DNA from: Lentisalinibacter sediminis
Lineage (GTDB): Bacteria > Pseudomonadota > Gammaproteobacteria > Steroidobacterales > Woeseiaceae
Assembly (NCBI RefSeq): GCF_040706615.1
Contig: NZ_JAPDRF010000006.1
Span: forward strand, 124,001 to 188,000
Reading direction: 5' to 3'
DNA length: 64,000 nt
Part shown: in pieces, positions 17,686 through 26,438 of the stretch
Layout: every line of letters starts with the position of its first letter
Position numbering within the stretch: the stretch's first letter is position 1
Notes under the pieces: generated by a model
Database searches by the model: none
The model's input: the letters and a program-made list of their open reading frames with translations, nothing else
Told to the model about the DNA's origin: nothing
Made by a program: the position numbers and the translations under genes

Positions 17686-17719
17686 AAGCCCCGGGATCCC
17701 GTGGATTCCGGGGCTTTTT
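17686..17719 (+). terminator. Rho-independent terminator after DUF6351 gene
   Basis: AAGCCCCGG (17686-17694) pairs with CCGGGGCTT (17708-17716) and is followed by a T run. It begins 5 bp after the stop codon. Confidence 0.88.
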
Positions 17720-17724
17720 GCTGG

Positions 17725-17747
17725 TCGGGCCTGAAGGCCCTCCTACA
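17725..17747. repeat. Single inverted REP-like unit (locus 7)
   Basis: One inverted unit, hairpin GGGCCTGAAGGCCC ending TCCTACA, lies between the DUF6351 terminator and ypfJ. Confidence 0.88.
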
Positions 17748-17776
17748 ATTCGTGCTGGCGGGATAAACTCGCCTTC

Positions 17777-18661
17777 ATGAAGTGGAAAGGCTACCGGCGC
17801 AGCACCAACGTCACCGACGCCCGCGGGCGGCGGATGGCGGGCGGCCGCGGCATCGGCGGGCTGGGGACGATCGTCAACCTGGTTCTGCGTACCTTCGGGC
17901 TGAAGGGGCTGATCGTCGTCGCCGTCGCCGGTGTCATCGCCTGGCAGGCGGGTCTGATCGATCCGGCCATGCTCACGGGCACGGGCGGCGGGCAGATGCA
18001 GGAGGTGGCCTACCAGGCCTCGCCGGAAGAGGAAGAGCTGTTCGACTTCGTCAACGTCACGCTCGCGATGACCGAGGACATCTGGACCCGGGAATTCCAG
18101 CGCATCGGCCGCACCTACCAGCCGCCGCGGCTCGTCATCTACCGCGACCGCCATCCCACCGCCTGCGGCGTCGGCGACGCGCGCATGGGGCCGTTCTACT
18201 GTCCTGCCGACCGGAAGATCTACATCGACCTGGGCTTCTATGACGACCTCGCCGGCCAGTTCGACGCGCCGGGCGACTTCGCCCAGGCCTACGTCATCGC
18301 ACACGAGGTCGGGCATCACGTGCAGAATCTGCTCGGCATCTCGCAGCAGGTGGCCCGCCGCCGCGGCCAGCCGGATTACAACCAGTGGTCGGTGCGGCTC
18401 GAGCTGCAGGCCGATTTTCTGGCCGGCGTGTGGGCACGGCACAACCAGCGCTATCTGGACCGCGGCGACATCGACGAGGCCATGCGTGCCGCGAATCGCA
18501 TCGGCGACGACGCCATCCAGCAACGCACCCGCGGCCGCGTGACGCCCCACGCCTTCACCCACGGCACCTCCGAGCAGCGCATGCGCTGGTTCGACCGGGG
18601 TTACGCGAGCGGCCGCATCGAGGACGGCGATACCTTCCGGATGCCCTACGCAGAACTGTAG
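17777..18661 (+). CDS. ypfJ: YpfJ-family neutral zinc metallopeptidase
   Basis: The 294-residue protein starts MKWKGYRRSTNVTDARGRRM, the conserved N-terminus of the YpfJ/zinicin-like 'neutral zinc metallopeptidase' family. It has one membrane helix (about 37-56), then the catalytic domain with AYVIAHEVGHHVQNLLGI (HExxH, about 175) and a downstream LELQADFLAGVW that supplies the third ligand. Biological substrate unknown. The stop codon TAG (18659-18661) comes from the adjacent REP-like palindrome. Confidence 0.93.
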   Translation: MKWKGYRRSTNVTDARGRRMAGGRGIGGLGTIVNLVLRTFGLKGLIVVAVAGVIAWQAGLIDPAMLTGTGGGQMQEVAYQASPEEEELFDFVNVTLAMTEDIWTREFQRIGRTYQPPRLVIYRDRHPTACGVGDARMGPFYCPADRKIYIDLGFYDDLAGQFDAPGDFAQAYVIAHEVGHHVQNLLGISQQVARRRGQPDYNQWSVRLELQADFLAGVWARHNQRYLDRGDIDEAMRAANRIGDDAIQQRTRGRVTPHAFTHGTSEQRMRWFDRGYASGRIEDGDTFRMPYAEL

Positions 18662-18716
18662 GAGGGGATTTATCCCCGATTGATTGTCCAATCGGGCCTG
18701 AAGGCCCTCCTACATT
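18658..18716. repeat. REP-like pair between convergent genes (locus 8)
   Basis: A plus unit of stem class GGGGATTTATCCCC is followed by an inverted unit GGGCCTGAAGGCCC. The plus unit supplies the ypfJ stop. The TonB receptor stop (TAA, 18715-18717) begins just outside the inverted unit. Confidence 0.92.
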
Positions 18717-20844
18717 ATTCTTCGCCGAAGTTGTAGCGGAAGGTGACGCCGTACATGCGGGGCTCCTGGTAGACGGCGCGGTTGATGCCGAGAAAGGCCA
18801 CGCTCTTGTAGATCTCGTCGTCGCTGTCGGCCAGGTTGCGGCCCCAGGCGTACACCGACCAGGTGCCGTCCAGAGACTCGTAGCCGACGCGGCCGTTCCA
18901 GAGCGTATACGAGTCCACTTCGTTCACCGGCTCGTTGTTCGGGTTGGTGAAGAAGTCGTCCCGATAGCTGTAATCCAGCTGCGCCACAAGCTCGCCGCCG
19001 GTGCCCACCGGGAAGCGGCCCTCGATGCCGAGGCCGTAGGTGGTCTCCGGCGCGTCCGGCAGCTTGTTGCCGTCGTAGTCCACTCCGGGACCGCCGCCGT
19101 CCTTGAAGCTGTCGAATTCTGCATCCGTGTAGCCGTAATTCGCCCACAGGGTGAACGCGTCGCTCAGGGCCCAGTTGGCGTCCAGCTCCAGGCCCTGCGA
19201 TGTCACCTCACCCGCATTGGTGAGTGTGAGGATCGTGCCGCCGGTGGACAGCGGCACGAACTGGAAAACCTGGAAGTCGGTGTACTCCATGCGGTAGACG
19301 GCCGCGTTCAGGCGCAGCCGGCCGTCGGCGAGGGTCGACTTCACGCCGGCCTCGTAGCTGTCCACCTCCTCGTCGTCGAAGGCGATCTGTTCGAACGTAC
19401 TCAGGAAATCCACGTTCCATCCGCCGCTCTTGAAACCCTTCGAGTACGAGCCGTAGAGCATGACTTCGTCGTTCAGGAAGTAGTTCAGACCGATCTTCGG
19501 CGACAGATCGTCGGCGTCACGGTCGTCCTGGAAGCTGCCGTTGGTGAAGAGGCCGGTGGTGTCGGTGATGGTGAAGTCGACCTCCTTCTCCTCGTAGGTG
19601 TAGCGCAGGCCGCCGGTAAGCTGCAGCTTGTCGGTGAGCTGGTAGTTGCCGTGGAAGAACACCGCCCAGGAATTCACATCCACGGTGGCGGGCACGGTCA
19701 CCGCGCTGTTCGGCACCGGGAACAGCGCGCCGCCCCGGGCCGAGGTGGTGGAGTCGTTGGTCTGGTCGAAGTAGTACAGGCCCACCACGTAGTCGTAACG
19801 CTCGTCCGCCGGCGAGGCCAGCCGGAACTCCTGGGAGAAGTGATCGCTCTGCTCACCGATGGCGCTGGAGGAGATGTCGAGTGGCGCGTAGTCCTCGTCG
19901 GCCTGGTTCTGGAACTCCGTGTCGCGGTAGCCGCTGATGGAAGTGAGGGTATAGCCGTTCGCGAACTCGTGGTCGACGGTGACGCTGGCGCCGAAGAGAT
20001 CGATCTCCTGCAGCGACGCCACGTCGAAGTTGACCTCGTAGATGGCGGGCGCGGCCGGGTCCGGCACCGCCTCGCGGCCGTGGAAGAGCGCATCGCTCTT
20101 CATGCCCTCGATGGCGAAGTTCACCTCGGTCGCCTCGCCCAGCCAGCGCAGCTGCAGGCGGCCGCCGGTGTCGTCCAGCCCGTTCAGGTCCTCGCCGTTG
20201 AAGAGGTTGGTGACGTAGCCGTCGCGCTGGGTGGTGTTGATCACCGCCTTGGCGAACAGCTTGTCCTCCACCAGCACCCCGTTGAGCATGCCGGTGACGG
20301 CGTAAAGGCTGTCGTTGCCGGCCTCCAGCTCCACGAAACTCGCGAACTCGCCCTCGGGCTTGCTGGTGGTGAGGCTGATGGCGCCGGCGACCGTGTTCTT
20401 GCCGAAAAGCGTGCCCTGGGGGCCCCGCAGCACCTCCACCCGCTCGATGTCCAGCGCGGCCTGGTTGGAGGCGGCCGAGCGGCCGACGTAGACGCCGTCC
20501 ACGTACACGCTGACCCGGTTGTCGTAGCCCGGGTTACGGGAGAAGTCGGAGACGCCGCGCAAGCCGACGCGGAGGTTGGAGCGGTTTTGCGGGCTGATGG
20601 TCAGGTTCGGCGTCGAGTACTGCAGATCGGAAAGCCGGTAGGCATTGAGCCGCTCCAGGTCGCCCTCGCCGAAGGCGGTGATGGCGATCGGCACGTCCTG
20701 CAGGCTCTGCTCGCGCTTCTGGGCGGTGACCACGATCTCCTCGATGGTCGGGCCGTCGGCCTGCTGGGCCGCAACAGGAACAGAAGCCACGAATGCCGCC
20801 AGCGCTGCGGTAATGCCGCAGGCCCGTGAGAATTTGACACCCAT
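18715..20844 (-). CDS. TonB-dependent outer-membrane receptor
   Basis: From the ATG at 20844 the 709-residue protein has a signal peptide ending VAAQQ, a TonB-box-like IEEIVVTAQKREQSLQDVPI, a plug domain (about 40-160: NRVSVYVDGVYVGRS, VEVLRGPQGTLFGKNTVAGAI) and a 22-strand barrel ending in MYGVTFRYNFGE with the usual near-terminal Phe. This is the large 'TonB receptor, IPR' class common in marine Gammaproteobacteria and Sphingomonads; its ligand is unknown. It is divergent from the HypT-like regulator. Confidence 0.95.
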   Translation of the reverse strand: MGVKFSRACGITAALAAFVASVPVAAQQADGPTIEEIVVTAQKREQSLQDVPIAITAFGEGDLERLNAYRLSDLQYSTPNLTISPQNRSNLRVGLRGVSDFSRNPGYDNRVSVYVDGVYVGRSAASNQAALDIERVEVLRGPQGTLFGKNTVAGAISLTTSKPEGEFASFVELEAGNDSLYAVTGMLNGVLVEDKLFAKAVINTTQRDGYVTNLFNGEDLNGLDDTGGRLQLRWLGEATEVNFAIEGMKSDALFHGREAVPDPAAPAIYEVNFDVASLQEIDLFGASVTVDHEFANGYTLTSISGYRDTEFQNQADEDYAPLDISSSAIGEQSDHFSQEFRLASPADERYDYVVGLYYFDQTNDSTTSARGGALFPVPNSAVTVPATVDVNSWAVFFHGNYQLTDKLQLTGGLRYTYEEKEVDFTITDTTGLFTNGSFQDDRDADDLSPKIGLNYFLNDEVMLYGSYSKGFKSGGWNVDFLSTFEQIAFDDEEVDSYEAGVKSTLADGRLRLNAAVYRMEYTDFQVFQFVPLSTGGTILTLTNAGEVTSQGLELDANWALSDAFTLWANYGYTDAEFDSFKDGGGPGVDYDGNKLPDAPETTYGLGIEGRFPVGTGGELVAQLDYSYRDDFFTNPNNEPVNEVDSYTLWNGRVGYESLDGTWSVYAWGRNLADSDDEIYKSVAFLGINRAVYQEPRMYGVTFRYNFGEE

Positions 20845-20966
20845 CTGAAGACCCCCCGTCTTTGTGCCGGTGTGAGCGATGGATGATAATGACGGGACTT
20901 CGCCGACGGCCAATACCGTTTGCGCAGCGACCGGTAACATTACTGCATGAACAGGGGCGCGCATCC

Positions 20967-21869
20967 TTGGACCTGAAGTGGCTGGAAGACTTCCTGGCGC
21001 TGGTCGAGCACGGTAGCTTCACCAAGGCCGCCGAGGCGCGTTTCGTCTCGCAGCCGGCGTTCAGCCGCCGCATACGCGCGCTGGAGAACTGGCTCGGCGT
21101 CGAACTGATCGACCGCAACGCCTACCCCACTCGGCTGACCCGGCTCGGCGAAGACTACACCGACTCCATCCGCGATCTCGTTGCCCGCACCTATCGGCTG
21201 CGCAGCGAGATGCGGGCACGCGACGCTGCGGGCGACCGTCTCGTGGTCTCCACCCAGCACTCGCTGAGCGTCACGTTCTGCCCGCGCTGGTTCGGCGAGA
21301 TCCGGCCTCTGCTTGGCGACAACAGCATCCGCGTGAAAGCGCACAACCTGCACGACTGCCTGGATCAGTTCCTGTCCGGCCAGAGCGATCTGCTGCTGTG
21401 CTATTTCTCGCCGGACGTCTATCCGGAGCTCGAGCGCAGCGACCTGGCCCGTCTTCAGCTGGGCACCGAGCAGTTGATCCCGGTGGCGGCACCCGCCCTC
21501 GCCGCGGCGGGCGGAGCGCGCTACCCGCTGGTGGGCTTTCCCACCGAGTCCTTCTTCGGGCGCCTGGTACAAACGGACTGCATCCCGGCCTCGATGGAGA
21601 GCGGCGTGGAGTTCGATCTGGTGTTCGAGACGGCGTTGTCCGAGAGCGCGCGGGCACTCGCGCTGGAAGGCACCGGCCTCGCCTGGCTGCCGGCGAGCCT
21701 GGTCCGTCGCGATCTCGAGGATGGCCGCCTGGTCCGGGTGCCCCACCTGCCGGCGGTACCCATGCAGGTGGTGCTGATCATGAACAGGGCCAACCAGAAG
21801 AAGGTGTTGCGCTCCATCTGGGAATACATGGAAAGCGACCATGCAGGAATGCTATCGGTCGCACCGTAA
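20967..21869 (+). CDS. LysR-family regulator, HypT (YjiE)-like
   Basis: The start is uncertain. A TTG at 20967 gives 300 residues beginning with the standard LysR N-terminus (DLKWLEDFLALVEHGSFTKAAEARFVSQPAFSRRIRALE); ATG starts upstream (for example 20886) add an atypical leader. The wHTH (about 1-60) and effector domain with STQHSLSVTFCPRWF resemble the Escherichia coli hypochlorite-responsive regulator HypT (KWLYDFL, VSQPAFSRRIRALE, AAHSLS). In that family methionine or cysteine oxidation activates the protein; a Cys in TFCPRW is notable. It precedes the desulfhydrase gene by 73 bp and probably controls it. Confidence 0.88.
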   Translation: MDLKWLEDFLALVEHGSFTKAAEARFVSQPAFSRRIRALENWLGVELIDRNAYPTRLTRLGEDYTDSIRDLVARTYRLRSEMRARDAAGDRLVVSTQHSLSVTFCPRWFGEIRPLLGDNSIRVKAHNLHDCLDQFLSGQSDLLLCYFSPDVYPELERSDLARLQLGTEQLIPVAAPALAAAGGARYPLVGFPTESFFGRLVQTDCIPASMESGVEFDLVFETALSESARALALEGTGLAWLPASLVRRDLEDGRLVRVPHLPAVPMQVVLIMNRANQKKVLRSIWEYMESDHAGMLSVAP

Positions 21870-21942
21870 TTGGCATTAGCCCGCCGCCGGCGGGATTCCT
21901 AGTATTGGCCCCCTGCGATTCGAAGGCAGGGGGCGCCACGAC

Positions 21943-22959
21943 ATGCATCTTTCCCGTTTTCCGCGGCTGCGGTTCGCGCATCTGCCCACACCGCTGGAAC
22001 CGATGGACGAGCTGACCCGCCTGCTCGGCGGCCCGCGGCTGTGGATCAAGCGAGACGACTGCACCGGCCTGGCGGGGGGCGGCAACAAGACCCGCAAGCT
22101 CGAGTTCCTGATGGCGGACGCCGAACGCAAAGGCGCCGATACCATCGTGACCCAGGGCGCCACTCAGTCGAACCATACCCGGCAGACCGCCGCGGCCGCG
22201 GCGCGGCTCGGTATGGCATGCCACATCCTGCTGGAGGACCGCACCGGCAGCGCGGACGCCGACTACAATTACAACGGCAACGTGTTGCTGGAGCAGCTCA
22301 TGGGCGCCTCGGTGACCCTGCATCCCGGCGGCACGGACATGGATGCGGCCATGGCGGAGCTGTCCGGTTCACTGGCGGCCGACGGCCGGCGACCCTACGT
22401 CATCCCCGGCGGCGGCTCCAACCCTGTCGGCGCGCTCGGTTACGTCAACGCAGCGCTGGAACTCCTCACTCAGGCCAACGACCGCAGGCTGCGCATCGAC
22501 CGGGTGGTGCACGCGACGGGCAGCGCGGGCACCCAGGCCGGGCTGGTGACGGGCCTGTGCGCCAGCGGCAGCGGCATCCCGGTACTCGGCATCGGCGTGC
22601 GCGCGCCGGCGCCGAAGCAGCACGCGAGCGTGCTGCGGCTCGCCGAGGCAACGGCGGAGCACATCGGCTGCCCCGGCGCGGTAGGCGCCGACGACGTGCA
22701 GGTGAACTGCGACTACGTGGGAGAGGGCTACGGCATCCCCGCCGAGGACACGCTCGAGGCCCTGCGCCTCACGGCGCGCCGGGAAGGCATCCTGCTGGAC
22801 CCCGTGTACTCCGCGAAGGGCATGGCCGGACTGATCGACCTGGTCCGGCGGGGGGAACTGGCCGACGACGAGAACATCGTCTTCCTGCATACCGGCGGCA
22901 GTCAGGCGTTGCCCGGCTATCGGCATATACTGGGCCTCGACGACTACCGGGCGGACTGA
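21943..22959 (+). CDS. PLP-dependent D-cysteine desulfhydrase / L-cysteate sulfo-lyase homologue
   Basis: The 338-residue protein belongs to the ACC-deaminase/D-cysteine desulfhydrase family: WIKRDDCTGLAGGGNKTRKLEFL carries the PLP lysine (in GGNKTRK, about residue 48), with QGATQSNHTRQTAAAAA and IPGGGSNPVGALGYVNAALEL. The run MHLSRFPRLRFAHLPTPLE and the phrase GNVLLEQLMGA also match L-cysteate sulfo-lyase (CuyA) as known from marine bacteria, which releases sulfite from cysteate, while DcyD releases sulfide from D-cysteine. The two cannot be separated by eye. It is followed at 28 bp by a DAACS symporter, which may import the substrate. Confidence 0.88.
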   Translation: MHLSRFPRLRFAHLPTPLEPMDELTRLLGGPRLWIKRDDCTGLAGGGNKTRKLEFLMADAERKGADTIVTQGATQSNHTRQTAAAAARLGMACHILLEDRTGSADADYNYNGNVLLEQLMGASVTLHPGGTDMDAAMAELSGSLAADGRRPYVIPGGGSNPVGALGYVNAALELLTQANDRRLRIDRVVHATGSAGTQAGLVTGLCASGSGIPVLGIGVRAPAPKQHASVLRLAEATAEHIGCPGAVGADDVQVNCDYVGEGYGIPAEDTLEALRLTARREGILLDPVYSAKGMAGLIDLVRRGELADDENIVFLHTGGSQALPGYRHILGLDDYRAD

Positions 22960-22987
22960 TCCCGGCACCGCGGGGTAACCGGGCGCG

Positions 22988-24241
22988 ATGGGCAAAGACG
23001 AGGCAGAAACGGAGACGGCCGGCCGCACCGGCGTGCCCATCTGGACGCGGGTACTGATCGGCCTCGTTGCCGGTGCACTCACCGGGGCCGTCTTCGGCGA
23101 GCGCATCCTCTGGCTGGATCCCGTGGGTCAGGCGTTCATCGCCGCCATCAAGATGCTGGTGGTACCGCTCATCTTCGTTTCGCTGGTCGGCGGCATCAGC
23201 TCCATCGGCGACCTGGGCCGGATGGGTCGCATCGGCGGGCGCACCGTCGGTTGGTATCTCGTGACCACCGCGGCCGCCATCCCGGTGGGACTCGCCATCG
23301 CCGTCTGGCTGCAGCCGGGCGCCGGCATGGGGCTCATGCCGCCCGCAGCAACGGCGGCGGCGGAGACGCCCTCGATGGCGGATTCGCTGGTGGCTCTCAT
23401 CCCGGAGAACGCCTTCGCGGCGTTCTCTTCCGGGGACAACCTGCAGGTCATCGTTTTCTCACTGCTGTTCGGCATCGCGCTCGCGGCCGTCGGCGAGAAA
23501 GGCACGCCGGTGACCCGGCTCGTGGACGCGCTGGCCGCCGTCATTTTCAAGCTGACGGAAATGATAATCGCCGTGGCGCCCATCGGCGTCTTCGCACTCA
23601 TCGCAGTGACCACGGGTCGCTACGGCATCGACGTGCTGCTTCCGCTGGGCAAACTGATCGCGGGCGTCTATGCCGGCTGCCTTATTCATGCGGTCGTCAC
23701 GCTGGGCGGACTGCTCGCGTTCGTCGGCGGAGTCAGTCCGCTGCAGTTCTTCCGCGGCGTGCTCGAAGCGCAGATCGTCGCCTTCAGCACCACCACGGCC
23801 GCCGGCACCCTGCCGGTGACCATCAGCTGCGCGCGGCACAATCTCGGCGTATCCGAAGAAGTGTCGGGTTTCGTGCTGCCGATCGGCGCCACCATCAACA
23901 TGGACGGCACGGCCATCTACCAGGCCGTCACTGCGGTATTCATCGCCCAGGCCTACGGCATCGACCTGACGCCGCTGCAGTACGGCACCATCCTCGTCGC
24001 CGCCGTGCTGGCCTCCATCGGCACCGCCGCCATCCCGGCCGCCGGCCTGATGGTGCTCTCCATCGTACTCACGTCGGTGGGCCTGCCGCTGGAAGGCATC
24101 GCCCTGGTGGCCGGCATAGACCGCATCCTCGACATGGCGCGCACCACGGTGAATGTCACCGGCGATGCGGCGGTGTCGGTACTGGTGGCGCAGGGCGAAG
24201 GTGAGCTGGACCTGGATATTTTCAACGAACGTCCGGAATAG
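22988..24241 (+). CDS. Dicarboxylate/amino acid:cation symporter (DAACS family)
   Basis: The 417-residue membrane protein has about eight helices and the DAACS signatures: FIAAIKMLVVPLIFVSLVGGI, the serine/threonine-rich loop AFSTTTAAGTLPVTISCA, FVLPIGATINMDGTAIYQ (the NMDGT cation/substrate motif) and RTTVNVTGDAAVSVLVA. Such carriers import glutamate, aspartate, C4-dicarboxylates or related anions with sodium or protons. Its position between the PLP lyase and the amidohydrolase suggests an amino acid or sulfonate substrate, by context only. Confidence 0.95.
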   Translation: MGKDEAETETAGRTGVPIWTRVLIGLVAGALTGAVFGERILWLDPVGQAFIAAIKMLVVPLIFVSLVGGISSIGDLGRMGRIGGRTVGWYLVTTAAAIPVGLAIAVWLQPGAGMGLMPPAATAAAETPSMADSLVALIPENAFAAFSSGDNLQVIVFSLLFGIALAAVGEKGTPVTRLVDALAAVIFKLTEMIIAVAPIGVFALIAVTTGRYGIDVLLPLGKLIAGVYAGCLIHAVVTLGGLLAFVGGVSPLQFFRGVLEAQIVAFSTTTAAGTLPVTISCARHNLGVSEEVSGFVLPIGATINMDGTAIYQAVTAVFIAQAYGIDLTPLQYGTILVAAVLASIGTAAIPAAGLMVLSIVLTSVGLPLEGIALVAGIDRILDMARTTVNVTGDAAVSVLVAQGEGELDLDIFNERPE

Positions 24242-24257
24242 GGACGGGAATAGCTTT

Positions 24258-25757
24258 ATGAAACACGCAGCAAGACCACTGATAGCCCTTGCCGCGGCGA
24301 CGATGCTTCTCGGCGCCTGTGGAGAGCGGCCGCCGGGGGCACCGATCGTCGATCGCTACGACCTCGTGCTGCACGGTGGCCGGGTCATCGATCCGGAGAC
24401 GGGGCTGGATGCGGTGCGCGACGTCGGCATCCGTGACGGGCGTATTGCCGCCGTGTCCGAGACACCCCTGCGCGGCGACGAGACGATAGACGCCACCGGC
24501 CACGTGGTGGCGCCGGGTTTCATCGATCTGCACAGCCATACGCCGACGCCGCTCGGTCAGCGCTACCAGGCCCTGGACGGCGTGACCACGGCGCTGGAGC
24601 TCGAGGCCGGCGCCTATCCGGTGGGCGCACTGGAGGCATTCGTGGACGGGCGGCCGTTCATCAATTACGGCGCTTCGGTAAGCCACCTGGCGGCCCGGCT
24701 GCTCGTGAAACAGAGCATCGAGAAACCCCATCTCCTGTCGGGCATCGACTTCGTGGCGGCGCGGCCCACGTTCACCGAGCCGCTGACGCCCCGGGAGCTC
24801 GCCGCGTTGCGCGATCATCTCGAGCGGGGGCTCGCAGACGGCGGCCTCGGCATCGGCTTGTTGTTCGATTACCTGCGGGCAGCTGTCGGCCCGGAAGAGC
24901 TGGACATCGTGTTCGCTGTGGCGGCCGAGTATCGAGCGCCGGTGTTCGTGCATCTGCGCCGGGGGCTGCCGGGAGACACCGCGGGCCTGGCCGAGATGAT
25001 CGAGCTAGCGCGCCGTCACGGCACAGGTCTCCACGTCTGCCATCTCAACGCGAATGCGATGAGCAACGTGGACGGTTTCCTGGCGATGATCGACGAGGCA
25101 CGGGCGGCCGGGGTCGACGTCACAACCGAAGCCTACCCATGGAACGCGGGTTCCACGTCTATCTCCGCGGCTGTCTTCAGCCGCGACTGGCAGTCCATCT
25201 TCGGTATCTCCTATGAGGACGTCGAGTGGGCCGAGACCGGCGAGCGATTCGACGAGAAGATGTGGAACGAGTACCGGGAGAAGTACCCGGGCGGGACGGT
25301 CATCCACCATTACGGCCGCGAGGAATGGACCCGCGAGGCCATCACCGCACCGGGCGTGATGATTGCGAGTGACGCAATGCCGGTCACGGCACCAGAGGAA
25401 CGGGTCCATCCCCGTGGCATCGGTACGTTCGCGAAGGTGCTCGGCGATTATGCCGGCGACGGTGAGGGTCGACTGCCTCTCGCCGAGACGCTGCGGAAGA
25501 TGACACTGTTGCCTGCACAGCGACTCGCGAGCGTGGCGCCCGCATTTGCCCGCAAGGGTCGGCTGCAGGCGGGTGCCGATGCGGATATCACCGTGTTCGA
25601 TCCGACGGCCGTCGCAGCGGCGGCCAGCTATCGGACACCGCTCAGGCCCTCCCGCGGCATCGGCCATGTGATTGTCGGCGGCCGATTCGTTGTACACGAC
25701 GGAGAACTGGTGGAAGGGGCCGCCCACGGTCTCTTGATTAAGGGGGCAGTTAACTAA
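24258..25757 (+). CDS. D-aminoacylase-like amidohydrolase lipoprotein
   Basis: The ATG at 24258, 16 bp after the symporter stop, gives a lipoprotein signal (lipobox LLGAC, about residues 16-20). The 499-residue protein is an amidohydrolase with the metal motif FIDLHSHTPTPLG (about 93), further His at VFVHLRRG (about 235) and HVCHLNA (about 262), and a catalytic Asp in IASDAMPV (about 376); the C-terminus has the GADADITVFDP close of the D-aminoacylase/dihydroorotase-like group. It probably removes acyl or carbamoyl groups from an amino acid or similar compound in the periplasm and feeds the upstream transporter. Confidence 0.85.
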   Translation: MKHAARPLIALAAATMLLGACGERPPGAPIVDRYDLVLHGGRVIDPETGLDAVRDVGIRDGRIAAVSETPLRGDETIDATGHVVAPGFIDLHSHTPTPLGQRYQALDGVTTALELEAGAYPVGALEAFVDGRPFINYGASVSHLAARLLVKQSIEKPHLLSGIDFVAARPTFTEPLTPRELAALRDHLERGLADGGLGIGLLFDYLRAAVGPEELDIVFAVAAEYRAPVFVHLRRGLPGDTAGLAEMIELARRHGTGLHVCHLNANAMSNVDGFLAMIDEARAAGVDVTTEAYPWNAGSTSISAAVFSRDWQSIFGISYEDVEWAETGERFDEKMWNEYREKYPGGTVIHHYGREEWTREAITAPGVMIASDAMPVTAPEERVHPRGIGTFAKVLGDYAGDGEGRLPLAETLRKMTLLPAQRLASVAPAFARKGRLQAGADADITVFDPTAVAAAASYRTPLRPSRGIGHVIVGGRFVVHDGELVEGAAHGLLIKGAVN

Positions 25758-25802
25758 ATGACTGACTAAGTGGATTATTCGCGGAATGCAGGAGGCCGAG
25801 CC

Positions 25803-26276
25803 ATGGACATGATCATCGAATCCCCCGCCTTCGAGCACAATGGCGAGATCCCCTCTGTCTACACCTGCGACGGACGGGACATCTCCCCGGAACTCCGCTG
25901 GTCCGGCGTGCCGGAGGACGCGAAGAGCCTGGTGCTGATCGTCGACGATCCGGACGCCCCCGACCCGGACGCACCGAAGATGACCTGGGTGCACTGGGTG
26001 CTGTACGACCTCCCGACGGATGCGAAGGGACTGCCGGAGGACGTGGCGCCGGACGGTCTGCCGGACGGTACCCGCCACGGCACGAACAACTGGGAGCGCA
26101 CGGGCTACGGCGGCCCCTGCCCGCCCATCGGTCGGCACCGCTACTTCTTCAAGCTCTACGCGCTGGACAAGGAACTGGGCAACCTGGGCGGCCCCACCAG
26201 CGAGGAGCTCGCCGAGGCCATGGAAGACCACATGCTGGCCGAGGCGGAGCTGATCGGCACCTACGCCCGCCCGTAA
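25803..26276 (+). CDS. YbhB/YbcL-type Raf kinase inhibitor-like protein (PEBP)
   Basis: A strong AGGAGG site lies 12 bp before the ATG at 25803. The 157-residue protein fits the bacterial PEBP family: SPAFEHNGEIPSVYTCDGRDISPELRW, LVLIVDDPDAPDP, WVHWVLYDLP and GPCPPIGRHRYFFKLYAL, which make the anion-binding pocket. The role of the family in bacteria is unclear. The stop is TAA within a degenerate REP foot (GTAAGGAGG). Confidence 0.94.
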   Translation: MDMIIESPAFEHNGEIPSVYTCDGRDISPELRWSGVPEDAKSLVLIVDDPDAPDPDAPKMTWVHWVLYDLPTDAKGLPEDVAPDGLPDGTRHGTNNWERTGYGGPCPPIGRHRYFFKLYALDKELGNLGGPTSEELAEAMEDHMLAEAELIGTYARP

Positions 26277-26355
26277 GGAGGGGCCTGTAGGAGGGGCCTG
26301 TAGGAGGGCCTTCAGGCCCGATTGTTTAATGCATCGGGGCTAAAGCCCCTCCTAC
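26273..26355. repeat. REP-like pair with 5' half-units (locus 9)
   Basis: Degenerate GTAAGGAGGGGCCT and GTAGGAGGGGCCT half-units lead into a full unit (GGGCCTTCAGGCCC) and an inverted unit of the GGGGCTAAAGCCCC class, ending CTACA. The locus lies between the PEBP gene and the patatin gene and overlaps an upstream in-frame ATG of the latter. Confidence 0.9.
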
Positions 26356-26438
26356 ATTCTGCGCCGAGTGCGGATGGCAATCGCGGGAAGCTTCGGCCAC
26401 AGTTGACCGGTTTGGAGCACCTGCACGGTCCGCTGGCG

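Noticed and set aside
18385..20829. 814-codon plus-strand frame opposite the TonB receptor
   Set aside because: The minus strand encodes a clear TonB receptor; the plus frame also overlaps ypfJ.
26322..26438. In-frame extension of the patatin gene to ATG 26322
   Set aside because: The extra residues translate a REP-like palindrome and lack a ribosome site; the signal peptide follows ATG 26439.
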